This document shows, piece by piece, positions 13,401 to 23,018 of a stretch of 64,000 bases of DNA. The DNA lies in the NCBI RefSeq assembly GCF_040436345.1, contig NC_133232.1:28273315-28337314 (forward strand), read 5' to 3'. The stretch comes from Pagrus major. Its lineage: Eukaryota > Chordata > Actinopteri > Spariformes > Sparidae. Position 1 is the stretch's first letter. Every line of letters starts with the position of its first letter. The notes below the pieces were generated by a model that searched no databases, was not told where the DNA came from, and saw only the letters and a list, made by a program, of their open reading frames with translations. The position numbers and the translations under genes were made by a program.

Positions 13401-16108
13401 GACTTTGTAGAGCGCATGCCAAACAGAAATACCAGAGTGAGACTTAAGGACAGGAAGAGCATGTAGGTTGTTTTATCATGTTTCCTTCTTATATTTGAAC
13501 ATGTGGCTTCCTGTGGGTTTATTTTGCATGCACGGAAGGCTCTCTGTTTAGCAGTATTTCACACTTTTTGAGCAGGCTGGGCGTGGTTCTGTTAAACAGT
13601 AGTAGTACTAGTGAGTAGATGAGTGAGCGAGTGCTTAAAAAAAATGGAGGTGTTTACGTCAGACAGACCTCTGCTTATCCTCTGTTTCTCCCCGGACAGG
13701 ATTCCAGGAGTATCGATGATACTGATGCTCTCCAGGACAGGGTTAGGCATCTGGGCACACATGAACCTGGGTGAGAGAAGAGACAGTGCAGAGGACAGGG
13801 AGGGAGAAACAGAAAGTAAAAGAGAAAGAGAGAGTGGGTAGAGTGTGGGGTGTAGGGGCAGAGAGGGAGGGTGAGAAATACCAGTCGGGTGAGTGTTTAT
13901 ACATAAGCTTGGCATTAAACAGACATTATTTTGGAGGTTTGCAGTATCAACCTTCATGCTCTCAGGCACTAACATTAGTGAAACACCCTTGCTGGGAAAG
14001 ATACACAACTAAAACACAAAGCAGCAGTGGGAGGAAAGGACAAATGTGGGTTTCACGAGGTCCGTGCAATGACAAATTGTTCATGTTGATATAATTAGTT
14101 GATAATAGTAGGTAACATTTAAAATAATAGTGCCACACAGCACGTCAATAGGGTTGTTCTGATACCTATACCAGTATTGGAAGAGCCTCAAAAACTGCCC
14201 ACAATGCAGGAAATTCTATTGATGAGTGAGGACGTCTATGCACTGATATGATACCACTTAATTTATTTATTAGAAACAGGACCCAGCTACCTAGACCTAG
14301 CTTACCAGTAGCGTCCTGTACACCTGTAAACAACTTAACTGATTTATTTTACTGCACAAGTAGCCAATATCCATAAACAACACAACAACAGCAAATTTAA
14401 AGTAGTATTAAGCCTTTTGTAACTCAGTGGCTGAGTTGCATTTTGGGTAATGTAGGCACCAGGTTTTGAAAAGCAGACCACTGTTGGACTCAATTTAAAA
14501 ACAAATGATCAGAATCGATACAGTAGAACCAGAGATAACATCTTTTATTTCCATACTTTCTTCTTCCTTTTCAAAACCTGGTAATCTGCCTCCTGACAAC
14601 ATCGGAGGCAGATTACATGCAGCTTCCTCTGGAGCCAGCCACTAAAGGCTTTATACCATTTTTTAAAATATATATATGCTGTAGTACTCCTCACAACCTG
14701 TAAACACTTAAAGTTGGTGGAATTACCCTTTAAGTCCAAGGTGACTCTTCAGATTGCTTGTACTGTCTGACCAAGAGTAAATAAATGTAAGATATTCAGT
14801 TTAATATCACAAGAGACAACTAAAATCCCGTAATTTTTAAGCTGGAATGTTTTTTGTTTGAAACTGCCTTAAATTAACTTATTGATTAATTGTTTCAGCT
14901 TTTGTTCAAGATTCAAGATTCAAGATTAACTTTATTGTTGACATGTTTTTACTAATAAAACAGTACAGGACTACATGCTCATAGTCAGGTTTATGTCAGT
15001 GTGTGTGTGGGTGAACGGGTGGGGTGGGTTTCTTGTTGGAGGTCACCATTGATGTAAGAATGTAAGGGAAACACTTGGACAATACATTAAAAGTTATGAA
15101 CTGCAGGCCTGAGTCATTCCCAACGCAACATAATTCAGTACACAATGGTCTCCTTGAAGCCGGGTTACTGGTGTTTAAACTTTAAAAGGGGAACGCTGCT
15201 CTCAAGACACACACACACACACACTTTCACACAAACACAGACAGATATACACACAGTATAAAGCGAGTGAGGATGAGTGGTTTTGCATAAACCCACGACG
15301 TCCCACTCAGGACAAAGAAGGGGATTGTTAAGAAAGCCCACAGCTCAGAGTACTACTTCTCGCTCTGCTGCCCTTTTCACTCAATCTGAACCGATACTCC
15401 CAACATGAGCTCTGAGGCACCGGGTCATAAGACCAGGAGAACCGTGCTTTTACATTCCTGCTGCAACCACACTGAGGGTGCACACACACACACACCAAAC
15501 CCTAACAGAGATCCCATACCTCACGCAGGGAGGAAAAAGGAAAAATCCAAGGACAATGAACAAGTCAAAGAAATATGAGAGAAGGGAGATCCTCTGAATA
15601 GTATAACATTACAGTAACAGTGACTGCCAACGATAACAAACATGCAGATCTTTCCACTCCCTCTCATAGATGATGGCGTATGATATCCTGTTGGAATTTT
15701 GGCAAAAGGTTTTCCATTGAACTATCTACCCCTACATTTTCCACATAGAGCTTGTAGGAAAAAATGCTCTGATGGCCTCAAGCAGGAATTCTTAGAAACA
15801 GAGGACCCTACCAGGAACAGGGGCCCCAAGAGCCCTGAACTGAGACCCTTCGCTATAGGATTATGTCTCGACAAAGTGAGAAACCCATCCTGGCTGTGAG
15901 GCCGCTGTCCTGGCGTGAAGACCACGTCAGACCCCCATGTGATTGGAGGTCAGACTCCACCTCCTGACCTATGACCTCCCCTCACATCGTAACCTCAACT
16001 TCCTGCAGAGAAGAGGAAACAGGGCGGCTGTTGCTAGCACTGAAGATGTGGACAGGGAAGTCACAACTGTGTCACTTTTCCACGTTTGCTTCCTCTAAAA
16101 TCTTCCCT

Positions 16109-16139
<31 letters not shown>

Positions 16140-19100
16140 AAATTATATACATATCTTATATATTTCTATCAAAACACGACGTCCTCAAGTGTATTTGTTG
16201 ATGAGCTCTGTAAGGATGCATATGTGTCAACCACTATCTCTGTAAAGTGCAGAGTCAGTGTCCCGGAATAACAGGCCATGAGCAGGACAGGACGGAGCTG
16301 GACAGTGTGGGCCGGGGTGGGCCTGTGCGGAACTTAAGCTTTGCTGACTAATGGTTTTACTGAGTAATGGCTTACAGAGAGCAGAAAACACACTGAGGCC
16401 CTCCGACTGCAATGGTATTTTAACTAGAATGCAAAAAAAAAAATAGGCAGGTTTATATGGAGGTGGAAGAAGTCACTTTTCAGGAAACATATGTGGTTTA
16501 GACCTTCTGAAACCAGGCTTGAAAAAAAGAAATTAGGGACAGACTGATTATCAGGGCTGATAATCAGCTTTTTGCATTTACTGGCTCTCACTTTTTTGTG
16601 TCCAATTGGCACTAAAATAAACTAGAACTGTTCCGATTCCGATACCAGTACTGGAAGTGCCGCCAATACTGCCGAAAATGCAGGTATCGATATCAGCGAG
16701 TCGTGAGTCTATGCACCGATCCGATACCACGAAATTCAGATGCAGCTTCCTTTCTCTGTCTGTAGTTATCACTCAATGTCCCGCCCACAACACTATTTGA
16801 TTGGTTACACGTCACAACTAATAGCCTTTCAACACTGAAAAATATGAATCTGCAAAGTACCTGGTAACTAAAGTTATCAAATAAATGTAAAGGAGTGGAA
16901 GTATAAAGGGAAGGATCCAGGAATGTTTTCTCTTTCTTTAACAAAGGGTGTTTTTTGACATTATCATTAATTTCTCAGGGAATAATGCAAAGGTGTATTT
17001 AGGTAGCTGTAATCTGAGTGAGTACAATTTCTTGCAGATCTGGATTTTAATTTTTTCAGCCACTGTACCGTAATAAATAGGGATAGAGACCTTCAAGTGA
17101 CGCCAATATACAGCTGAGAAATGGGGATTCAGAGAGATATTAATAGTTTTTCCAAACAAATATGATGGATCATATCAGCAGCTTCACGCTTTGCAAATGT
17201 TTTAAATCTTATACCCAATGAGATCTGCTGAAATTATGATTAAGCAGTTATGGGTGGTTTGAAATTTAGAGTGATACAGGGCTTTGTAGTTTGATATTGA
17301 ATTATGCTTGATTGAAATAATAGGAACTGTTGGGCCTTGGTGGATGTATTCACTCTACTGAGTGCCATTCTAGTTTTACTGCAAATGTATATCAGTACCA
17401 AAAATCAGTCATTAGTCTCCGTGATTACTAATAATTTGTATTGGCCCTGAAAGAAACATATTGGTCGATCCCAATAAAAATAATGGAAAAATGGTGAAAA
17501 TTAGCAAGCTAGTAGACTACACCAAATCCAAGAGCAAACTGTATGTGTATGCATCAGATGATTTCTGTTTACTCTCCTCATAAATAACTGATTACACTGA
17601 GGGTAAGTCCTCTCTGAGGCTGGTAGTTAAAGGCTAATCTGCAGGTTGAATGACTATGGTTAAAGAGCGACACACTGGAGCTGCCATCACGCTTAACAAG
17701 GTGTTGTGTGCCCCCCTGACATGGTATTTTCTCCTCCACCTTTAAATCAGGTAATCAACTATCTGATCCTCACTATCTCCAACCTGCTTTCATGAGCAAA
17801 AACACATTCAACCAACAGCTGAGGGCCAATCCAAATACTTTTGGCCTCCTGAGGGGAAAGTGGAAAACTGGCCCTGTCTGGGCCAAAAACAGCCTGGTTC
17901 CAAATGTTTGCCTGGATCTGGTTCTTGACAGAAGTTTTATCAACAGTAGGCCTGCTCGAGGCAAAGTGCCATCACAACTGATTAAATATGTACTGGGTCG
18001 ACACAAACACAAAGCTGTTCAAACAGATTGTGCACCTGCTTTTCTCATCCACACATATTCTGCTATGTACGATCATGTGAGCCAAAGTGTGACCTCTCCA
18101 GCCTGAATATGCTCCTGAGACAAAGATGCAGACTGAATTCAAAAGAGAACCACAGGTCCCATGATACCACAGGATTGTCTCCAACAGTTTGACAAATTAT
18201 GCTACTATGGACAATAGCCTTTGTTTATCCACAATCTTATCTGGTTTCCCCTCAAGCCTGTAATAAACTCCAGAGGGGTGAATCGTGGTCTATGAAGTCA
18301 AACACCTCTACCCCCCTTCAAGTATTATCTAAACTGCATGACTTTATGTTCCTCAGTTTGACTGATGCTGTTTGGCAGACGCTTCCACTCATTCAAGATA
18401 AGGCAAACACTCCACATAATTAAGGGAAGGGACCTCAATAGAAAATATGGGCAATCGGCCTAACTGTGTGTCAACTTGCAACATATGGCCAGACAACCCA
18501 CTTGATAATCTGAAGCTAATAACAGATTAAGATAAACACTGTCCACAAGTTAATTTGTGTGTTCTTTGTCCATCTGTTTGGCTGGCTATCCCTCTGCAGG
18601 GTGACACCACACGGCCACTGCGGAAAGAGGAGATATATTCCCACATCCTCTACAGGAAGTGACACGATCAGCGATTGGATGTTAGTCATCTGATGTCATC
18701 ACAATAGCTTGGCTTAAGATGTTTTAGCTTTCACCAAGCATCGTCACATTGGCTCTGACTCATAGTGCCTTGCTTGTGCAGTCTCACCTTGCACTCTTTG
18801 TTTGAGAGAAGCTAATTTCATAATCTCAATGATTCACTGGTAGAGCCTGAGCAAAACACTGGATTTTGGGGGGCTAATCCTGACACCAATGTCAGGGAGA
18901 AAATAATTCTGATACATATATCAGTTGATTTTCTTATGAAAACAGAATATATGCATAAACACACAATTTTTTTTGCAATAATCCCTCAACTGTGTTTATC
19001 AAACACAAGTGCAGGCAGGATATTTACAGTTCAACAATATACTTTATTGTCCTAAATGACAGTAAACTGCACTTGATAATGAATAGTTATAAAGCCTCTT

Positions 19101-20769
19101 TTTCTACATAATGTTCTGGGGAAAAAAAGTTTTCATATTGGTGCATATTGCACAATATACTTACAGTTTTTGATATATAATAGGCCCATATCATTTTATA
19201 TTATCACCTGATCAAATTATCAGTTGGGCTCTTGATACTGGCAGTCTTTCCACTGTCCTTCTCTGATCTCTCTTGGTTTCAAAGTACATCACCAACCAAG
19301 CTTTCCCTCTATACTATTTGTCTGTTTCACTTTCTCTTCTGCTCTTATTTTGCTGTTGGTGTTTTTGCCAGGTGTTTCCCCCCCACCTGAGCAACGCTGT
19401 AGTTCTGACTCACTACAGGGTTTTTTTCCATGAGAACATTTTGACTTCAGGCTGAATTACAGACTTAAGTGTCAGTCCAAGTGATTCACAAAACTTCAAG
19501 AAGTGCAGTGGGAGTTTCCACAGAACGTCTAGATCATCCGGCATGTGGATCAAAATCCAATGAGCTGAATCATGTCTTGACACTAACTATAACCTTAGTG
19601 AACAACTGCTGACTCAATGAAACAATACTACAGGAAGAGACACAGTCACACAAAAACCTTTAACCCTTTGTGATAAGATTTCACAAGGCCTACGCACAGG
19701 TAGGGAATAAGGGAGTTGGCTCGTCGGCTTTTACTGATGAAGTAACACTTATATGACCGGGGGGTACAAAACTTATGGCACCTACATCCGAGGACAGGAC
19801 AAGGTCAGCTTGTTGCCTAGCAACATCACCTACAACTATTTCTATACTCAAGGGGCCACATTTGACACTGGGACAAAACGATCTGTCACCAGTGACCCTG
19901 CCGGACGGTATTGGTAAGGTGTGCCTGATCAAGGGCAAGTTGCAATGTTAATTGGTAGGTTGTGGTCCAAAGTGAAAGAACTTCATACTCAACGGAGTAA
20001 GGCGTTGGAAAGCACCTTTCCTGTCATTTGCTTTGGCATACACCATTGACACTTAACATCCACATTCTCTCAGGGTGATGAAAGACACTGGTGGGAGCAT
20101 TGTGCAATAGCACACCTTGAAAAAGAGTGGTAACAAGTAAAGACTTGTATGTAGGCCATTTAAATCATGGGTGATGTGTTGTTATGACACGTCTCCTCAC
20201 AACCAGCTGTATTATAAATGACATTTCAAGACAAGCATAACGTAGATATTGATATTAATCCCATTCACACATTAATGAATAAACGCAAGGATCAGACCCT
20301 ATAATCCTAGTGCATTACATAGTTCACATTGCTCAGTTTAAGCTCTTGGATGTGGTCTGGGGACTTGGCAGTGGCTTTACCTGTTGAGGAACGCGTTGCC
20401 GAAGGCGTTGAGTTTACGGAAGGGCTTCTTGGGGTCGACAACCAGCGCGTTACCCGGCACCACCCCCTCCTGTTCACCGTGCATCACCGCGATGAAAGAG
20501 TCCGTGGTCGGCTCGGGGCCAATCCGCATACCGGGGAAGTCCTGTTCCATGAGGTGCCGGATGAATGTAGTCTTCCCGGTGGAGTACTGACCCACCAGGA
20601 GGAGCATGGGCTTGTTGTCGAAGTCGGCATCTTCGAGCGCAGGAGAGTGGAAGTCGTGGAACCGATACGTGTCCTCCAGCGGGAACAGTTTGGTCCGGTA
20701 AAGCCGCCGTAGCCCCTCCGACACGTTCTGAAACAGCTCCGGGTCCTTCTTCATGTTTTTCCTGAACAT
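4451..20769 (-). CDS. ehd1: EH domain-containing protein 1 (dynamin-like ATPase)
   Basis: The protein binds ATP, oligomerises on endosomal membranes and drives exit of cargo from the endocytic recycling compartment. Coding exons in transcript order are 20381-20769, 13669-13766, 7273-7514, 6488-6658, 5305-5469 and 4451-4990. All have GT-AG junctions and matching phases and give 534 codons plus TAG, the same length as human EHD1. The P-loop GQYSTGKT is at residues 60-67, DTPG at 148-151 and NKAD at 214-217. The helical region follows, then a C-terminal EH domain with GKIWKL and the EF-hand loop [12 protein letters not shown]. The start is the only ATG before an in-frame upstream stop. The N-terminus reads [11 protein letters not shown] instead of the usual MFSW type and is about 5 residues shorter; the C-terminus has 5 extra residues (GMVSASED after PPSKR). 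EHD3 and EHD4 are close relatives. EHD1 is preferred from overall identity and from the neighbouring mir-194 and 11q-type genes. The ehd1a/ehd1b assignment is open. Confidence 0.93.
8092..8719 (+). mobile_element. Harbinger-like transposon with decayed Myb/SANT ORF
   Basis: The ends are imperfect inverted repeats (left ACCTGGAGCCTCATTTA; right end, reverse-complemented, TCCAGGGGCCTTATTCA). They are flanked by TTA at 8089-8091 and 8720-8722, the 3-bp duplication typical of PIF/Harbinger. Inside, plus-strand frame from 8330 reads [20 protein letters not shown], then SGLT-like [19 protein letters not shown], which resembles the Myb/SANT-like DNA-binding protein these elements encode. The rest of that protein and any transposase are absent. 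It lies in ehd1 intron 2, antisense to ehd1. Confidence 0.7.
8782..9089 (-). mobile_element. Non-LTR retrotransposon endonuclease remnant
   Basis: Minus-strand translation gives [18 protein letters not shown] and then, after a frameshift near 8963, [15 protein letters not shown] and [15 protein letters not shown]. This order and spacing match the C-terminal half of the apurinic endonuclease domain of L2/CR1-type LINEs (TQLI..PTR, D.SDHC.V, R....F). The 5' side is cut off at 9089, where an inverted-repeat element begins. It lies in ehd1 intron 2 in the same orientation as the gene and is not functional. Confidence 0.65.
9090..9464. repeat. MITE with GGCCTCGTCCACACGTACAC ends
   Basis: The left end GGCCTCGTCCACACGTACAC is mirrored at the right end by GTGTACGTGTGGACTCGGCC, giving terminal inverted repeats of about 27 bp with few mismatches. 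The element is about 375 bp, non-coding, and directly abuts the LINE remnant. This suggests that it inserted into, or next to, that older sequence. Confidence 0.8.
10970..11592. repeat. Foldback repeat with AAAGGAATAGTTT ends
   Basis: The left arm contains AAGGAATAGTTTTAG, GAGATCCTTACCACTCTCATG and TTAGCATGAAGACTGGA. The right arm contains their reverse complements in degenerate form (CTTTATGCTAAGCTAAGC, CATGAGAACGGTATTAATT, TCATCTAACTCT). This is a well-known kind of teleost dispersed palindromic repeat. It lies in ehd1 intron 2. Confidence 0.65.
11990..12019. repeat. (CA)n microsatellite
   Basis: A CA dinucleotide run lies in ehd1 intron 2. It is potentially length-variable. Confidence 0.9.
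14153..14530. repeat. Dispersed repeat sharing sequence with 16626-16900
   Basis: Both places carry a GATACC..TACCAGTA(C/T)TGGAAG segment followed by AATGCAGG and GCAC(T/C)GAT(A/C)(T/C)GATACCAC at similar spacing. They are therefore two diverged copies of one family, both in ehd1 intron 1. The ends are approximate. Confidence 0.5.
15206..15224. repeat. (CA)n microsatellite
   Basis: A short CA run in ehd1 intron 1. Confidence 0.85.
16109..16136. repeat. (TG)n microsatellite
   Basis: About 14 TG units in ehd1 intron 1. Confidence 0.9.
16626..16900. repeat. Second copy of the GATACC dispersed repeat
   Basis: It shares CCGATACCAGTACTGGAAG, AATGCAGG and ACCGATCCGATACCAC with the 14.15 kb copy. 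The downstream part (GGAGTGGAAGTATAAAG) also matches a piece of the dispersed sequence seen at 49330-49615. The ends are approximate. Confidence 0.5.
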
Positions 20770-21180
20770 GCTTGCTGATTTTTGACACGACTGGTGCCGG
20801 CCTCCCCTTTGAATAATTAGCTGTTTTTACTGGTGTGGCTTCTCTCACACCGTCAACAGAGTAGCTGCCTGCTGGAATGAAGCGACGGCTGGGCGAGGTC
20901 TTGGGAAGTTTTTTGTCCCCACCCTCCTCTTCGCTAGCTAGCCACACACTGCGAGGCGCTCATGCAGGGAGGACTCCCACTCCGGCTGACGTTGGCAAAC
21001 CTGATACAGTCAGCCACAGTCCACCACGAACACTTAGCTCTAGATAATCTAGATATCGCCTGATACTACACGGCTCCGGCTGTGAACCCGTTTAAAACTC
21101 CTCTTCGCAGTCGGCTAACTCGCTTAGCAACCGGCTGTCAGTTGGTGAACCCACCGAAGAAGGCTGGTGTACGTATACCG
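20770..21180 (-). promoter_or_regulatory. ehd1 5' untranslated and promoter region
   Basis: This is the sequence immediately upstream of the ehd1 start codon. An in-frame TAA lies upstream with no intervening ATG, so the start is fixed. CpGs are visibly more frequent here than in the introns, and GCTAGCTAGC occurs near 20932-20942. No TATA box was evident. The transcription start is not resolved. Confidence 0.5.
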
Positions 21181-21348
21181 GAAAAAGTCACGCATTTTTC
21201 ACAATAAAAGCATCAACGCTGCCAGCTGGTCGTGAAGGATGTTTATAGCTCCTAATTTTAAAGAATCCACAATTTCTCAGTATATATTTATTTGCAATAT
21301 CCTTCACATGTAAAGGACGACAATGTTATATTAATTCTCAATTTACAC

Positions 21349-21979
21349 TAGGGGTCGACTGATATGGTTTTTTTGGGGGGCTGATACTGATTATTGGAAA
21401 TCAAGGAGACAGAAAACCGATATTTGGGACCGATATTCATTCGCAGTAAAAATGAATCTTTTTGTGTCAAAACTTCTAACTACCAGTGATGAAATAAATT
21501 GAGCACAATTTACTCAAGCACCCTTCTTAAGTATAATTTTGAGGTACTTTATTTGAGTATTTCCATTTTCTGCTACTTTATGCTTCCTCTCCACTACATT
21601 TATTTGACACATTTAGTTTCTAGTTACTTTGCAGAATCAGATTATTTGATTGTTTATAGGCTCTTAATTATGACGTGTTACCAATCAGATATTGTTGTGG
21701 GCAGGACATCATGTTGCATCAGCGCGACAATAGCACATTTTTAAATTAATTCATTTTATCAGCTATCTGACAGAAGAATTACAGACACAGATAATCGGAA
21801 AATGCTGAATATCTGCCCCGATAATGGGCCAGGGCCGATAATCTGTCTACCCATACTGAATACTTTCACTCCACTTCATTTATTTGATAACTTAAATAAG
21901 CAAATTCAGATCATTTAGTGCTGATTGGCTACTACTCGTGGCCCTGATAATCTGCCAGACCGATAATCAGTCTACCCCT
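21349..21979. repeat. Inverted-repeat element with TAGGGGTCGACTGAT ends
   Basis: The left end AGGGGTCGACTGAT is mirrored at the right by ATCAGTCTACCCCT, giving an element of about 630 bp. Internally it contains GAGTATTTCCATTTTCTGCTA-type sequence that also occurs, in opposite orientation, at 49330-49615. It lies just upstream of the ehd1 promoter. Confidence 0.6.
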
Positions 21980-22780
21980 CTTTTACACAGTAATATTGTG
22001 TATTTTCCAGCCACAATGTTTCAGTTATTGACCCTCAAAATATAAACAGTTCTATTTTATGGGTATTAAAAAGAAAATATACACATGAATTGACCTTTTA
22101 TTATAAAAACATAAATAATCATGTATTGATTATCTGTCTTAGGCCAAACATCCTTTCACAAATACTTTTTTCCATACTGAGGTATTTAAGTTTCTATGTG
22201 ATATACTTTGTCTTGGCCTATGGAAACTATGGAAACTCCAAGCATCCATTCAAGTCAGTGCAACTTCCAGTAACTTTTTACCCTTACCAGAAATGGCCCT
22301 TCAGGGTTCAAATGTGGTTTCGGTTTTCATTGGCTGTATCTAAGTACACACTGATATGGTCATAATGACACCTTTCCTTTTGCTTTCTGTTGCCTCTGTA
22401 TGTAATGTTAGTATGTAATGTCATTCATTCATTCATTCATACTCTTAACATTGAAACAGAAAATGTCATTTATCCATCGGGGCGTTGTATGCAAGCATTT
22501 TAATGTTGAATTTGTTAAATACATTTCTGATATTATATATTTTGATATACAATTTATAAATACAGCTCCACAGGTTTTATTTGTTTTTAGTTTTAACTTG
22601 CCTCTAGATCTAAAAGGCCTGTAGGTCATGACATTTAAATAAAAGTAGTCATTCATTACATTTCTTTCTCGCACTCAAACGATATAATGATAAACTAAGG
22701 TGTCCCTCAGTGTCATCTTTGTGTTCTCTCTGCACAAACAGCTCAATAAAAACACAGAAAAACAGCTATTAAGGGATCAG
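21980..22780. other. Intergenic stretch, no gene seen
   Basis: AT-rich sequence with an (ATTC)n run near 22421-22438. No exon or structured RNA was recognised. Confidence 0.5.
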
Positions 22781-22782
22781 CT

Positions 22783-22788
22783 TTTATT
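22783..22788 (-). terminator. Candidate poly(A) signal of the mir-194 primary transcript
   Basis: Minus-strand AATAAA lies about 150 bases downstream of the mir-194 hairpin on the same strand. It could end the primary microRNA transcript. The link is inference. Confidence 0.35.
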
Positions 22789-22933
22789 TGAAAGAACAGC
22801 CTGTGTAGAAATAAGCATAAAAAGAGCACGGAATGAAAAAAACAACAACAAATAGAAGTTATTTACTGTACACAACCCAGTATCTTTTGAACGTCAGATG
22901 TGTGAACTGTCCTAGCAGCTTTTCGATGACAAG

Positions 22934-23018
22934 AGGTGTCCCTCCACAGATAACAGCAGCTCCACTGGAAGCCAGAGTTTTTCCATATGGAGATGCTGTT
23001 ACAGCTGGTGAGACCCAC
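22934..23018 (-). ncRNA. mir194: microRNA precursor mir-194
   Basis: The 5' arm (22982-23003, minus strand) matches human miR-194-5p except at positions 11 and 18, and the seed GTAACAG is intact. The 3' arm (22947-22968) matches human miR-194-3p of the MIR194-2 locus except at position 8. The arms pair with each other across a short loop (AAAACTCTGGCTT), and the flanks GTCTCACCA and TGGAGGGAC extend the stem. In human, MIR194-2 with MIR192 lies just upstream of EHD1 on the same strand, the same arrangement as here. miR-194 is known in gut, liver and kidney epithelium under HNF factors. A 62-codon ORF overlapping it is incidental. Confidence 0.9.

Noticed and set aside
15961-15990. CTGACCTATGA, resembling the start of miR-192
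   Set aside because: Only 11 bases match, the rest of the mature sequence diverges, and no matching 3' arm lies nearby.
17773-18106. Overlapping ORFs of 79 and 104 codons on opposite strands in ehd1 intron 1
   Set aside because: Neither resembles a known protein and there are no splice or start contexts to support them.
20474-20947. 157-codon minus-strand ORF overlapping ehd1 exon 1
   Set aside because: It is out of frame with the clear ehd1 P-loop exon and has no recognisable product; it is a shadow ORF of a GC-rich exon.
22612-22640. Minus-strand ATGACCTA downstream of mir-194 as a miR-192 candidate
   Set aside because: It shares the seed only; the following bases and the required pairing arm are absent.
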